The notes beneath the pieces were generated by a model. The model saw only the letters and a list, made by a program, of their open reading frames with translations, was not told the DNA's origin and did no database searches. From the NCBI GenBank assembly GCA_964607865.1, contig CAZSLZ010000083.1, forward strand, positions 1 to 14,638: DNA of 14,638 bases. Direction: 5' to 3'. Of the stretch, positions 1 through 7,854 are shown piece after piece; position 1 is the stretch's first letter, and each line of letters begins with the position of its first letter. Both the position numbers and the translations under genes were made by a program. This stretch comes from CAZSLZ01 sp964607865 (GTDB lineage: Bacteria > Vulcanimicrobiota > JAJTBE01 > CAZSLZ01).

Positions 1-359
1 TGAGGCTCGATAACTGTGGGATAATCGGATATAGCTTCCAGTAACTGGATTAATCGGGCATTATTATCGCTCTTCCCCCTGGCGTCATAGTAGTTGTAAA
101 GTCCGTATTCGTGTTCGATATGAACCACATAGGGATCTAATTCTTTAATCTTCTCAACCACGGGTTTCCACCAATTTCTTTTGGTGATGTCGATAATAGG
201 AATAACTCCTTCGCCCGTCCCGTCGGTATGGCTTATTACAAGTACCTCCCTGTCGGGAAAACGTTTCTGGATAAATTCCCGGGCTTCTTCACAGAATGTT
301 GCGATACCGCATTCACGGGGAGTATAACTTGAAATCATTACTATGGGCTTTTTCTTCAT
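1..359 (-). CDS. GT4-type glycosyltransferase, N-terminal part (runs off window)
   Basis: Only the first 119 complete codons are in the window; the gene continues past position 1. The start is ATG at 357-359, with an AAGGAG Shine-Dalgarno at 369-374, nine bases upstream. The N-terminus carries PRECGIATF (residues 14-22) after a hydrophobic beta-strand (VMISSY), and later HIEHEYG (80-86). Both are typical of the N-terminal Rossmann domain of GT4/GT-B retaining glycosyltransferases, many of which use GDP-mannose or another NDP-sugar. The donor-binding C-terminal domain lies outside the window, so the substrate cannot be told. It follows the second PilT gene by 90 bp with no terminator between, and a GH38 mannosidase-like gene lies further upstream, which makes a role in mannose-containing glycans plausible but unproven. 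No signal peptide is seen, so it is probably cytoplasmic. Family confident, substrate unknown. Confidence 0.85.
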   Translation of the reverse strand, partial: MKKKPIVMISSYTPRECGIATFCEEAREFIQKRFPDREVLVISHTDGTGEGVIPIIDITKRNWWKPVVEKIKELDPYVVHIEHEYGLYNYYDARGKSDNNARLIQLLEAISDYPTVIEP

Positions 360-449
360 CGACAAATGCTCCTTCTTTATGTTTTGGTTCTAAATATTAA
401 ATAATAAATGTTTCATTCCTTGTTTATGACGAAAAATAACATAAAAAAT

Positions 450-1763
450 TCAAGCTGATTTTTTTACAGAAAGATTAAGCATATTTGCCACCATTTGTTT
501 GTCTATTCCTCTGAGGTAAGCTATCTTTTTGGTTATTTTGCCCTTTTTGGCCAAGCTTACCAGAGATAAATCCATGGTGATCATTCCCTCGTCCTTACCC
601 ATCTGGATAAAGGAAGGCAGTTGTCCGGTTTTACCTTCCCGGATCAATCCGCCCACTCCGGGGGTGCCAATTAAAATTTCATGGGCTGCCACCCTGCCCT
701 TGCCATCGGCTGTTTTCATCAGCTGCTGGGCTACAATTCCCTTAACCGATGAAGCCAGCTGGGCTCTTACCTGCTCCTGTTGTTTTGCGGGAAATACATC
801 CACAATACGGTCGATGGTTTTTGCCGCATTGTTGGTATGCAGGGTTCCAAATACCAACACCCCCATCTCGGCAGCAGTCAGGGCAAGGCTTATGGTTTCC
901 AGATCTCTCATTTCGCCTACCAACACAATATCAGGGTCTTCCCGCAGGGCGGCTTTCAGTGCTTCGGGGAAGGAACGGGTATGATGGCCAACCTGCCTGT
1001 GGTCAATCAGGCATTTCTTGCACTGGTGGGTAAACTCAATAGGATCCTCAATGGTTATAATATGAGCTTTACGGGTTTCGTTAATGTAGTTTATCATGGC
1101 AGCCATGGTGGTGGATTTACCTGAACCTGTGGGCCCGGTTACCAGGACAATACCGTTTTTATTCATGGCTATTTTTTTTAGTACCTGGGGCAGTTTTAAT
1201 TGTTCCAGGGTGGGGATTTCTTCGGGGATTACCCGGAAAACTGCTCCCACGCCTAAATGTTGTTTTAACAGGTTGCCCCTGAAACGTGCCACACCGGGGA
1301 TTTCGTAAGCGAAATCCAGGTTGCCCGCTTTTTCAAAGGTTTTAATTTCCCGTTCTGATACCAGAGAGAACAACATTTTTCTCAGCGGGCCGTTTTTCAG
1401 GGAAGGCAGTAAAGAAAAATGAATATCGCCTTTTATACGGAATACCGGCGGGTTGCCGGACTCCAGATGTAAATCTGAACCGCCCAGGTCAACCAGTTTG
1501 GTTAACAGGCTGTTCAGGCTGATGGTTGGTAAATCAATCTCGATTTCCACACGGGTTCCTGCTTCATTCTCAGCTTCTGCCGTCAAATCTATGGTTTCCA
1601 CTGCGGGCAGGCTTCCCATACCCTCCTCAGCCTCGTCGCCGGCATGGGGCATTTTGAACTCCACAGCTTTGACGCCTGATTTCGAAGGCCCAGGTATGGG
1701 CGGAGGTGTTGAGGGTTCCGGGGAAGGTTTTCCAAAATTTTTGAACTTACTGAAAAAGCCCAT
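450..1763 (-). CDS. pilT: PilT-family type IV pilus retraction ATPase with N-terminal extension (second of tandem pair)
   Basis: This 437-residue protein is a hexameric secretion-superfamily ATPase of the kind that powers type IV pilus retraction and twitching at the inner-membrane base of the pilus. Visible motifs are Walker A GPTGSGKST (210-218), Asp box IITIEDPIEF (235-244), Walker B DPDIVLVGEMRD (276-287), His box FGTLHTN (305-311), and a C-terminal GLIREGK (372-378) resembling the AIRNLIRE helix of PilT. The PilT core starts near residue 80 (LVDLGGSDLHL). PilT proteins are usually about 340-380 residues, so the first 80 residues are extra: a Pro/Ser-rich stretch (11-30), then an acidic low-complexity stretch (41-78). 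The start ATG directly abuts the stop of the upstream paralogue (TAAATG), with an AGAAAGGA-type ribosome site inside that gene, so translational coupling is likely. No pilB, pilC or pilin gene is nearby. PilT versus PilU cannot be decided from sequence alone. Confidence 0.93.
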   Translation of the reverse strand: MGFFSKFKNFGKPSPEPSTPPPIPGPSKSGVKAVEFKMPHAGDEAEEGMGSLPAVETIDLTAEAENEAGTRVEIEIDLPTISLNSLLTKLVDLGGSDLHLESGNPPVFRIKGDIHFSLLPSLKNGPLRKMLFSLVSEREIKTFEKAGNLDFAYEIPGVARFRGNLLKQHLGVGAVFRVIPEEIPTLEQLKLPQVLKKIAMNKNGIVLVTGPTGSGKSTTMAAMINYINETRKAHIITIEDPIEFTHQCKKCLIDHRQVGHHTRSFPEALKAALREDPDIVLVGEMRDLETISLALTAAEMGVLVFGTLHTNNAAKTIDRIVDVFPAKQQEQVRAQLASSVKGIVAQQLMKTADGKGRVAAHEILIGTPGVGGLIREGKTGQLPSFIQMGKDEGMITMDLSLVSLAKKGKITKKIAYLRGIDKQMVANMLNLSVKKSA

Positions 1764-2849
1764 TTATATTATCCTTTCTCTTTTAAAGTATTCAGCCATT
1801 GATTTGGGATCCACGGAGCGGGCCATGGCGTTGTCGGGTGAAATAATTTTTCTTTCAACCAGAACTATAAGAGAATCATCCAACTGGAACATTCCCTTTG
1901 ATTTTCCCATTTGCATCATTGAAAATATATGAAGGGTCTTGTTATCGCGAATAAGGTTTGAAATTGACGAGTTGGTGTGCAGCACCTCGCAGGCCACAAT
2001 TCTCCCTTTGCCGTCAAGCCTGGGTATAAGTTGCTGTGAAACTACGCCTTTTAAAGATTCCGAGAACATGGTTCTTATCTGTGATTGCTGATCCAGGGGG
2101 AATGCGTCAATAATTCGATTGATTGTAGAAATAGCTCCATTGGTATGAAGGGTTGCGAACACCAGGTGACCGGTTTCCGCTGCGGTAATTGCCATTTGAA
2201 TAGTTTCCAGATCGCGCATTTCACCAACCATGATGATATCCGGGTCTTCACGAAGCGAAGCTTTCAGGGCGGTGGAAAATCTATCCACGTCTTTTTTAAC
2301 TTCCCGCTGCACAATCAGCGAGCATTTGCTTTCGTGAACATATTCGATGGGTTCTTCTACGGTAATAATATGGTGAGAGTATCTTTCATTTATAAGGTTT
2401 ATAAGGGCAGCCAGGGTTGCTGTTTTTCCGCAACCAGAAGGCCCGGTAACCAGAATCATTCCCTGATGGTGTTTGATCATTTTTACCAGGGTTTCGGGTA
2501 AACCCAGATCCCGCAATGTGGGAATTTTCTGGGGAATACCCCTGAAAACTATATTGAGGCCGTTTTTCTGGAAAAAGATATTGGTTCTGAATCGGGTCAT
2601 TTTTGCTGAGGGATCATCCATCTCATAAACAAAATCTACATTTGTTTCTTCAAACAGTATCTCCTGTTCTTCCTGGGATAGAATTTCAAGGGCCATTTCC
2701 CTGACCTGCTCGGAGGTGAAAGGAGGGTTGTTGGTTCTTTCCAGGGAGCCATGAACCCTTATCATGGGAGGGCTGGCCGAGGGCAGGTGCAAATCGGACC
2801 CGCTGGCGTTCATGAGTTCTACTAAATATTTATCTACCTTTTTGGGCAA
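1764..2849 (-). CDS. pilT: PilT/PilU-like type IV pilus retraction ATPase (first of tandem pair)
   Basis: A 361-residue PilT-family ATPase of normal length. The start is TTG at 2847-2849, chosen because a perfect AGGAGG lies eight bases upstream and because the protein then begins at the usual place before SGSDLHL (16-22). Motifs are Walker A GPSGCGKT (136-143), Asp box VEEPIEY (164-170), Walker B DPDIIMVGEMRD (202-213), His box FATLHTN (231-237), and SNLIRDNK (297-304). The Asp box reads EEP where PilT and its relatives normally have EDP, a conservative Asp-to-Glu change; Walker B and His-box residues are intact, so activity is likely. It lies 46 bp downstream of the GH38 gene and abuts the next pilT copy. 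The two paralogues differ over most positions, so this is an old duplication. One copy may act as a PilU-like accessory motor, but which one is unclear. Confidence 0.93.
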   Translation of the reverse strand: MPKKVDKYLVELMNASGSDLHLPSASPPMIRVHGSLERTNNPPFTSEQVREMALEILSQEEQEILFEETNVDFVYEMDDPSAKMTRFRTNIFFQKNGLNIVFRGIPQKIPTLRDLGLPETLVKMIKHHQGMILVTGPSGCGKTATLAALINLINERYSHHIITVEEPIEYVHESKCSLIVQREVKKDVDRFSTALKASLREDPDIIMVGEMRDLETIQMAITAAETGHLVFATLHTNGAISTINRIIDAFPLDQQSQIRTMFSESLKGVVSQQLIPRLDGKGRIVACEVLHTNSSISNLIRDNKTLHIFSMMQMGKSKGMFQLDDSLIVLVERKIISPDNAMARSVDPKSMAEYFKRERII

Positions 2850-2857
2850 GGTGACAA

Positions 2858-2863
2858 CCTCCT
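2858..2863 (-). promoter_or_regulatory. Shine-Dalgarno AGGAGG deciding a TTG start
   Basis: On the minus strand AGGAGG is followed by eight bases and then TTG CCC AAA. No in-frame ATG occurs until residue 13, which would cut into the conserved N-terminal PilT region, so the TTG is the real start of the first pilT gene. Confidence 0.85.
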
Positions 2864-2895
2864 GACTAATTTATTTTCATTATGTTATAATTCTT

Positions 2896-5475
2896 TTATT
2901 TAAATTCCAGGGTAACAATCTCTTTAGGTTTCACTGTCATAGTGAGGGGGAATTCCTGGAATTCCTCATCGGTATTTTCCATCATATCGGTTTTTCTTAC
3001 ACCTGAAAACTTCTTGGCAGAAGCGTTTATCACGGTTTCCACGTTTTCATTAAGAGGGTTGTAGAACCTTGCAATAACAGTTTCTCCTGCTTTACTCATT
3101 TTGATTGCGGAAACGATAAGATTACTCGGGGATATGTCAATTATATCCTCACTGGTGGGCTTCAAATTATCCATTGATGTTGAAATACACCTCAGTGGAG
3201 ATTTGAAAACCTGGTATAATTTCAGAACTTCCTTTATATCCTCGGCCCCTTTGTGAGGAACCAGGGCATAATTGAAGTTGAGTTTTTCTATACACTGGGC
3301 GGCAGGAGTGGATACCTTGGGGGCGGCCAGCACTTTACGGGTAAGGCAGTCTTCCCTGGAAAGCCAGCCCACCGAACGTACCAGAGTTATTCTCAGGCCG
3401 TTGCCCGAGGGTGTGGGAATAACTTCGTATTCATAAATTCCTGGTGACAGTATAGCCAGAGAGCCTTTGTCGCTGTGAATATCCAGGATTCCATTGAAGG
3501 GTTGGAATGTTGGAGGGACTTCAATCCAGCCTTCCCCGCTGGGGGGTACAATTGAACGCCTTGTCAGATCAAAGGGCTGGCCAACCCATATATGATTCGA
3601 TTCGGACTCGGTGGGGAAAACCATGCTTAATCGATGGTCTTGGGCCTTGTTGTCCACTTCCAGCATGCAGTCAAGATAAGGTGTTCCGGCATAAAGGGTG
3701 ATGTCCAGGGTAAATGGGCACAGAACTCTTTCCTCGCTGCGGTGCTTACGGTCCTCACTCAAAGACCTGGGCAGGGAAAGGTTTCCTCTTAACTGCAGAG
3801 TCTTTTGTAGCTTACCATTGGATAATATTTCCATACTCAGATCCTGGGAAACATGGGACAGGGAAATATCTCCGGGTAAGGGAGAAAAGTTGTATAAATC
3901 TCCTGTATCAGCCTCATCCATAAACTGATTAAGTTTGTTATAAGCATAACTGGTTCTTAAATCCTTTATATAAAATGAACCGTCCTTTTCAAAACCTACC
4001 TGGAAAAATTCATTGCTTATAAAGGTAGCGGGCTTTATGTCGATTTCCTCTTTTTTGTCCTCTTCCACCAGGTAAAAAACCTTGTGGCCGAAAGAGGGCA
4101 CGTCCTCTACCTTTAACAAAATTTCACTGTGAAGCAGTTTGGTCCGGGGGGGGTAGGGGTAGGTAGCTTCCTCAATATGGCTGGAAATCAACTGGTAAGA
4201 AACTTTATTTCCGTTTTCATCTTTAATGCAGATATGCTTTTCCTTGTCATATATGGATTTGTGCCTTACCGTAACCAGGCCCGAACGTTTATTGGGCAGA
4301 GAATTAATTACATAAACCGGGGTTTTCTTTCTCCGGGTTGCCTGTTGATCCATTTCTCCCCGGAGAAATTCCAGGGATTCATCCCATTCCAGCTCCAGCA
4401 AGTCTTTTACCTTACTGACCCTTATCCTGGCTTCTTCTTCAATCTGGTCAATAACACTGCCGCTTGCCGTATTGTGCTGCTGGTTGTCCAGCATGAGTTT
4501 CCATACCCTTGAAAATAATTGCTCGGGATACTCTCTGCCCTGCAGGGTTAACATTACCGCGAAGGGTTCGGCAAAATTCACAAGATGATCTAACCAATTA
4601 TAATAGTTTAGTTTATAGGGAAGCCTGGATGAAATTCTTCCCGCCAGAATCGGGTAATATCGGGAGCCTCTTACCTCTCCCTTCAGAACCGGCATTTTTC
4701 TGCTGTCCATACAGCCTTTGATATGTTTATAAAAATCATCGAAACTGCCGGCTTCCACCTCATCATAATTTTTCCTTAATTCTTCGAGAAGCCCGGAGAT
4801 TAAAGCCTGAGGCGAGGAATGGTCTCCGCCGTGATTCATCAATAACCAGTCAGTGGGACTTACTTCCTTGAGGTTGTCCACTTCCTCTTCAATTCTGCCA
4901 ATGGCATATTCCATTTCATCAGGCAGGAAACCGGCATTATTATAAGCATCAACCAGGTAAGTGGCGCAGACTGATGTTCCATCAGCTCCCTCCAGGGTAT
5001 AAAGGGTGGATACTGACTCGTCGCCCAGGCCCCGGATGAAGACCAGGTGGTTCATATGGAAGTTTTTCATTATCTGGGGAAGCTGGGTTATTAATCCTGT
5101 GGATTCGGGGATATATAATGTGTTCATATAACCGCCGGATTTTCTGGAACTTTCAATTCCTTCCAGCAGGTTTCTTACAATAACTTCCCCTTCGCTTTGA
5201 AAAAGATCGGGCTGGACAACCCAGGGGCCGATTACAAGTTTGCCCTCTTTTATCAGCTTTTTCAAGGTTTTCTTTTTATCAGGGCGGATTTTCAGATAAT
5301 CTTCCACAAGCCTGTATTGGCCATCAAGGGTAAAAAAAGGAAAATTCCCATCTTTTTTATTAAGATCCACCAGATTATCCAGCATTCTTACCATGCCGAT
5401 TCTGAAAACCTCCAAAGATTTGTACCATTCTCTTTCCCAGTGGGTGTGAGGTACGAAAAACAGCTTGTAACCCAT
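2896..5475 (-). CDS. GH38 alpha-mannosidase-like protein with variant active site
   Basis: This 859-residue protein has the layout of bacterial GH38 alpha-mannosidases such as E. coli MngB: an N-terminal catalytic barrel (about 1-260), a helical middle domain (about 265-370) and a C-terminal beta-sandwich region (about 385-859). The fold is supported by HTHWEREWY (10-18), LDGQ (50-53), IGPW (82-85), LPQI (132-135), NHGGDH (214-219) and NQQHN (331-335). Family members coordinate Zn through His/Asp of HxHWD, the nucleophile Asp of LPDSFG, and a His in HD. Here these read HTHWE (E14), IPESTG (E124) and QHN (H334, N335): both His ligands remain, two Asp are Glu and one Asp is Asn. The protein may be inactive, slow or altered in specificity. 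It has no signal peptide, so it is probably cytoplasmic and would act on imported or internal mannosides. It lies 51 bp after the M29 peptidase gene and 46 bp before pilT. Confidence 0.88.
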   Translation of the reverse strand: MGYKLFFVPHTHWEREWYKSLEVFRIGMVRMLDNLVDLNKKDGNFPFFTLDGQYRLVEDYLKIRPDKKKTLKKLIKEGKLVIGPWVVQPDLFQSEGEVIVRNLLEGIESSRKSGGYMNTLYIPESTGLITQLPQIMKNFHMNHLVFIRGLGDESVSTLYTLEGADGTSVCATYLVDAYNNAGFLPDEMEYAIGRIEEEVDNLKEVSPTDWLLMNHGGDHSSPQALISGLLEELRKNYDEVEAGSFDDFYKHIKGCMDSRKMPVLKGEVRGSRYYPILAGRISSRLPYKLNYYNWLDHLVNFAEPFAVMLTLQGREYPEQLFSRVWKLMLDNQQHNTASGSVIDQIEEEARIRVSKVKDLLELEWDESLEFLRGEMDQQATRRKKTPVYVINSLPNKRSGLVTVRHKSIYDKEKHICIKDENGNKVSYQLISSHIEEATYPYPPRTKLLHSEILLKVEDVPSFGHKVFYLVEEDKKEEIDIKPATFISNEFFQVGFEKDGSFYIKDLRTSYAYNKLNQFMDEADTGDLYNFSPLPGDISLSHVSQDLSMEILSNGKLQKTLQLRGNLSLPRSLSEDRKHRSEERVLCPFTLDITLYAGTPYLDCMLEVDNKAQDHRLSMVFPTESESNHIWVGQPFDLTRRSIVPPSGEGWIEVPPTFQPFNGILDIHSDKGSLAILSPGIYEYEVIPTPSGNGLRITLVRSVGWLSREDCLTRKVLAAPKVSTPAAQCIEKLNFNYALVPHKGAEDIKEVLKLYQVFKSPLRCISTSMDNLKPTSEDIIDISPSNLIVSAIKMSKAGETVIARFYNPLNENVETVINASAKKFSGVRKTDMMENTDEEFQEFPLTMTVKPKEIVTLEFK

Positions 5476-5526
5476 AAATTTCTTCTTCCTTCCAGATTTT
5501 GTATTTATAACTTACTTGTCATTTAT

Positions 5527-6654
5527 TCAAGAATATGCTTCTAAATTAAATGGCGAGGTGAACTTTCCTTCTTTTAATACCAAGGTATCTCCGATCTTCA
5601 GGGTAGGCTTTTGTACAACAAAGTCATCGTGATTGTCGGCATGGTTTCTTCCACCAAAATATGTATTACTGCCAATTGCTACATGTACCGAACCGAAAGC
5701 TTTCTCGTCGGTGGAGGTCATTCCGATAACTTTTGTTATATAAGGGTTCAATCCGATCCCAAACTCGGCTATGATTTTACCCGGTGTTGTCAGGTTTTCA
5801 AAATATTCCCTGAAAGCCTGTTCACCTTCGGCGGCTGAAAAATCGACTATTTTGCCATCTTCGAAGGTCAATCGTAAATCGAATATTTTACGGCCTTCCA
5901 GAAATATCTCGTCACATACCAGAATTCCCTGCGCCGAATCTTCCAATGGAGGAACGAAAATCTCGCCGGCGGGCAGGTTAATATATGGATCTCCTACCAG
6001 GTAAAATTCTTCATCCACGGTACCTGTGTCCAGAATCATTTTTCTGTGATCGAAGGAAAATTTTAAATCAGACCCTTTTTTTGTGGTTATATGCGCCTGG
6101 GTTTTTTCTCTCAATATATCCTTCAAGGGGGCTCCAATCCGTTTGAAATAACCGGGCTCTATTTCTATTCCTCCCCACACCATCTCAAACAACTCTTCAA
6201 ACTCCATTCCATAAAAACACGCCTGCTCGGGAGTCGGGTATTCTATCAGAACCCGCTTCAACTGCATCTCTTCAAATACCCGGAATTCCGATTCAATAGC
6301 CCGGCTTACCAGATTCAGCCTTTCAAAAGGAACATCAGACATTATGCACGGATCTTTTACCGGGTTTATCCATACAATTCCATCCACCATCTGTTTCATA
6401 CGGGCAATATTTTTGCGGGGACGCGCAAGGTAACTGGGAGGGGCTTTTAACCAGACCTCTTTATTTACATGGGTGGATTGTACCTCAATGATAGGGTATC
6501 CACCGGAAAGCGCGATCTCAGCAGCTATATCCTCGGCGAAAGCAATGTTATGCTTGCCACAAACAATCCAGATCAACTCCCGGCTTCTCACCCTGAGGCT
6601 GTCATGGGCAATACGTCGGGCTATCTGTGAAAGATTGAATTTTGAATTTTCCAT
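5527..6654 (-). CDS. M29 family metallo-aminopeptidase (AmpS/PepS/AmpT type)
   Basis: This 375-residue protein matches thermophilic-type M29 aminopeptidases, which remove N-terminal residues from peptides in the cytoplasm using two metal ions. All six positions expected as metal ligands or active-site residues of the family are visible: Glu in PAGEIF (E231), Glu in AEFGIG (E297), His in GSVHVAIG (H324), Tyr in SNTYFGG (Y332), and His and Asp in NHDDFV (H342, D344). The N-terminal third is the less conserved alpha/beta domain. Length is slightly below the usual 400-410 residues. The start is ATG at 6652-6654 with a modest GGATGGTG upstream; no better start is seen. It is the first gene of the minus-strand block and shares the 151-bp divergent spacer with the oligopeptide transporter ATPase gene, a context that hints at peptide use. 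Related-fold non-peptidases of the NicX type exist, but the full ligand set favours a peptidase. Confidence 0.87.
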   Translation of the reverse strand: MENSKFNLSQIARRIAHDSLRVRSRELIWIVCGKHNIAFAEDIAAEIALSGGYPIIEVQSTHVNKEVWLKAPPSYLARPRKNIARMKQMVDGIVWINPVKDPCIMSDVPFERLNLVSRAIESEFRVFEEMQLKRVLIEYPTPEQACFYGMEFEELFEMVWGGIEIEPGYFKRIGAPLKDILREKTQAHITTKKGSDLKFSFDHRKMILDTGTVDEEFYLVGDPYINLPAGEIFVPPLEDSAQGILVCDEIFLEGRKIFDLRLTFEDGKIVDFSAAEGEQAFREYFENLTTPGKIIAEFGIGLNPYITKVIGMTSTDEKAFGSVHVAIGSNTYFGGRNHADNHDDFVVQKPTLKIGDTLVLKEGKFTSPFNLEAYS

Positions 6655-6805
6655 AATTTACACCATCCAAACTGTCCCCAATTTTTTTCTTTAAATGGTA
6701 ATTTGAAGATTTAAAACTTCTTTCCTGCTTTTCTGCGTTACTTTTTTATAACCGGCCAATAAAGGATTTATCTGTTTTTGCTTTAAGAAAACCCCGTTCT
6801 GAATT
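6655..6805. other. Divergent intergenic spacer, probable promoter region for both blocks
   Basis: This 151-bp A/T-rich spacer separates the divergent M29 peptidase and OppF-like genes and must hold the start signals for both directions. I see no convincing -35/-10 pair with good spacing, no strong dyad and no small reading frame. The OppF-side ribosome site is weak (AAGAAAA, well upstream of the ATG). Confidence 0.4.
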
Positions 6806-7768
6806 ATGAATACGACAATTCTTGAAATCAAAAATTTAAGTAAGACTTTTCAGGTAAAAAAGGGATATTTTTTCTCACAGGCTTTTGGTGTGATAAAAGC
6901 TGTGCATGATGTGAGTTTTTCTGTGCAGAAAGGGGAAACTTTTGCTCTGGTGGGAGAATCTGGCTGCGGAAAAACCACCACTGCCAGAATCATTGCCCGT
7001 CTGTTGGAAGCTGACAGCGGTGAGATAATTTTTGAAGATGAAGATATAACTCATAGTTCTGCTGAAAGAACCAGAGAATTAAGAAGAAAAATCCAGATGA
7101 TCTTTCAGGATCCCTTATCATCCCTCAATCCCCGGCAAACCATAATGGATATTGTCGCCGAGCCTTTGATAGTCCAGAAGGCGAGTTCCAGGGATGAACT
7201 GAAAGAAAAAGTTGTTCTGGCTATGGACGAGGTGGGGTTGAATGATTCCTTTTTAAGGCGGTACCCTCATCAGTTGAGCGGAGGGCAGAGGCAGAGAGTG
7301 ATGATCGCCCGGGCTCTCATACTTTCTCCTGATTTTTTAATTGCCGATGAGCCTGTTTCTGCCCTTGACGTTTCGGTGCAGGCGCAGGTACTGAACCTGC
7401 TTAAAGAACTGAAGCAGATGAAAGGCTTTTCCTCTCTGTTTGTAAGCCATGACCTGGCAGTGGTAAGTTATGTTTCCAACACTGTTGGTGTAATGTATAT
7501 GGGAAGAATCGTCGAATCGGGCCCAACGGAAAAAGTTTTTTCAAATCCCTTGCATCCATATACCCGAGGGTTACTGGCATCAGCACCCGATGTGGCAAAA
7601 AATGAACCAAGTAAGGTTATCGCCGGTGAGATACCAGACCCTATTCATTTGCCCCAGGGTTGTGTCTTTGCCCCCCGCTGCCCCATTAAGCAGGAAATCT
7701 GCATGGAGCAGAAGCCTGTGTATGAGATTAAAAATTCTTTATGGTACACTGCCTGTCATTTTGTATAA
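6806..7768 (+). CDS. Oligopeptide/dipeptide ABC transporter ATP-binding protein (OppF/DppF type)
   Basis: A 320-residue ATPase subunit of a peptide (or nickel/oligosaccharide) importer, acting on the cytoplasmic face of the membrane. It shows Walker A GESGCGKTT (50-58), Q-loop QDPLSSLNPR (101-110), signature LSGGQRQR (157-164), Walker B LIADEP (178-183) and the H-loop His (H215), followed by the oligopeptide-transporter C-terminal domain with NPLHPYT (247-253). Four cysteines (C286, C292, C299, C317) sit in the GC-x-FAPRCP...C...ACH arrangement common to this C-terminal domain. Everything needed for ATP hydrolysis is present. OppF proteins normally pair with OppD and two permeases encoded beside them; here the upstream neighbour is divergent and the downstream one is unrelated, so partners must be elsewhere or lost. 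Start ATG fits the family N-terminus. Substrate cannot be assigned from the ATPase alone. Confidence 0.93.
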   Translation: MNTTILEIKNLSKTFQVKKGYFFSQAFGVIKAVHDVSFSVQKGETFALVGESGCGKTTTARIIARLLEADSGEIIFEDEDITHSSAERTRELRRKIQMIFQDPLSSLNPRQTIMDIVAEPLIVQKASSRDELKEKVVLAMDEVGLNDSFLRRYPHQLSGGQRQRVMIARALILSPDFLIADEPVSALDVSVQAQVLNLLKELKQMKGFSSLFVSHDLAVVSYVSNTVGVMYMGRIVESGPTEKVFSNPLHPYTRGLLASAPDVAKNEPSKVIAGEIPDPIHLPQGCVFAPRCPIKQEICMEQKPVYEIKNSLWYTACHFV

Positions 7769-7786
7769 TTAATAAAATTTCGAAGG

Positions 7787-7810
7787 AACTTGAAGGTGTA
7801 TCTTTAAGTT
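7787..7810 (+). other. Weak A/U-rich hairpin after the OppF-like gene
   Basis: AACTTGAAG pairs with CTTTAAGTT (nine pairs, one G-U) around a six-base loop, 19 bp after the OppF stop. It is not G+C-rich and is not followed by a T-run, so it is unlikely to be an efficient intrinsic terminator. It may slow transcription into the next gene or mean nothing. Confidence 0.25.
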
Positions 7811-7854
7811 AGAATCAACAATATATTAAATATAAATTGATGCCGAGGTGACTT

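Noticed and set aside
529..1308. Several plus-strand open frames opposite the second pilT
   Set aside because: They are antisense shadows of a gene with all ATPase motifs; they have no ribosome sites and no recognisable domains.
450..2849. Recent tandem duplication of pilT
   Set aside because: The two proteins differ at many positions and in length, including the Asp box and the N-terminal extension; the duplication must be old.
7787..7810. Intrinsic terminator after the OppF-like gene
   Set aside because: The stem is A/U-rich with a wobble pair and no T-run follows, so it does not meet the usual pattern.
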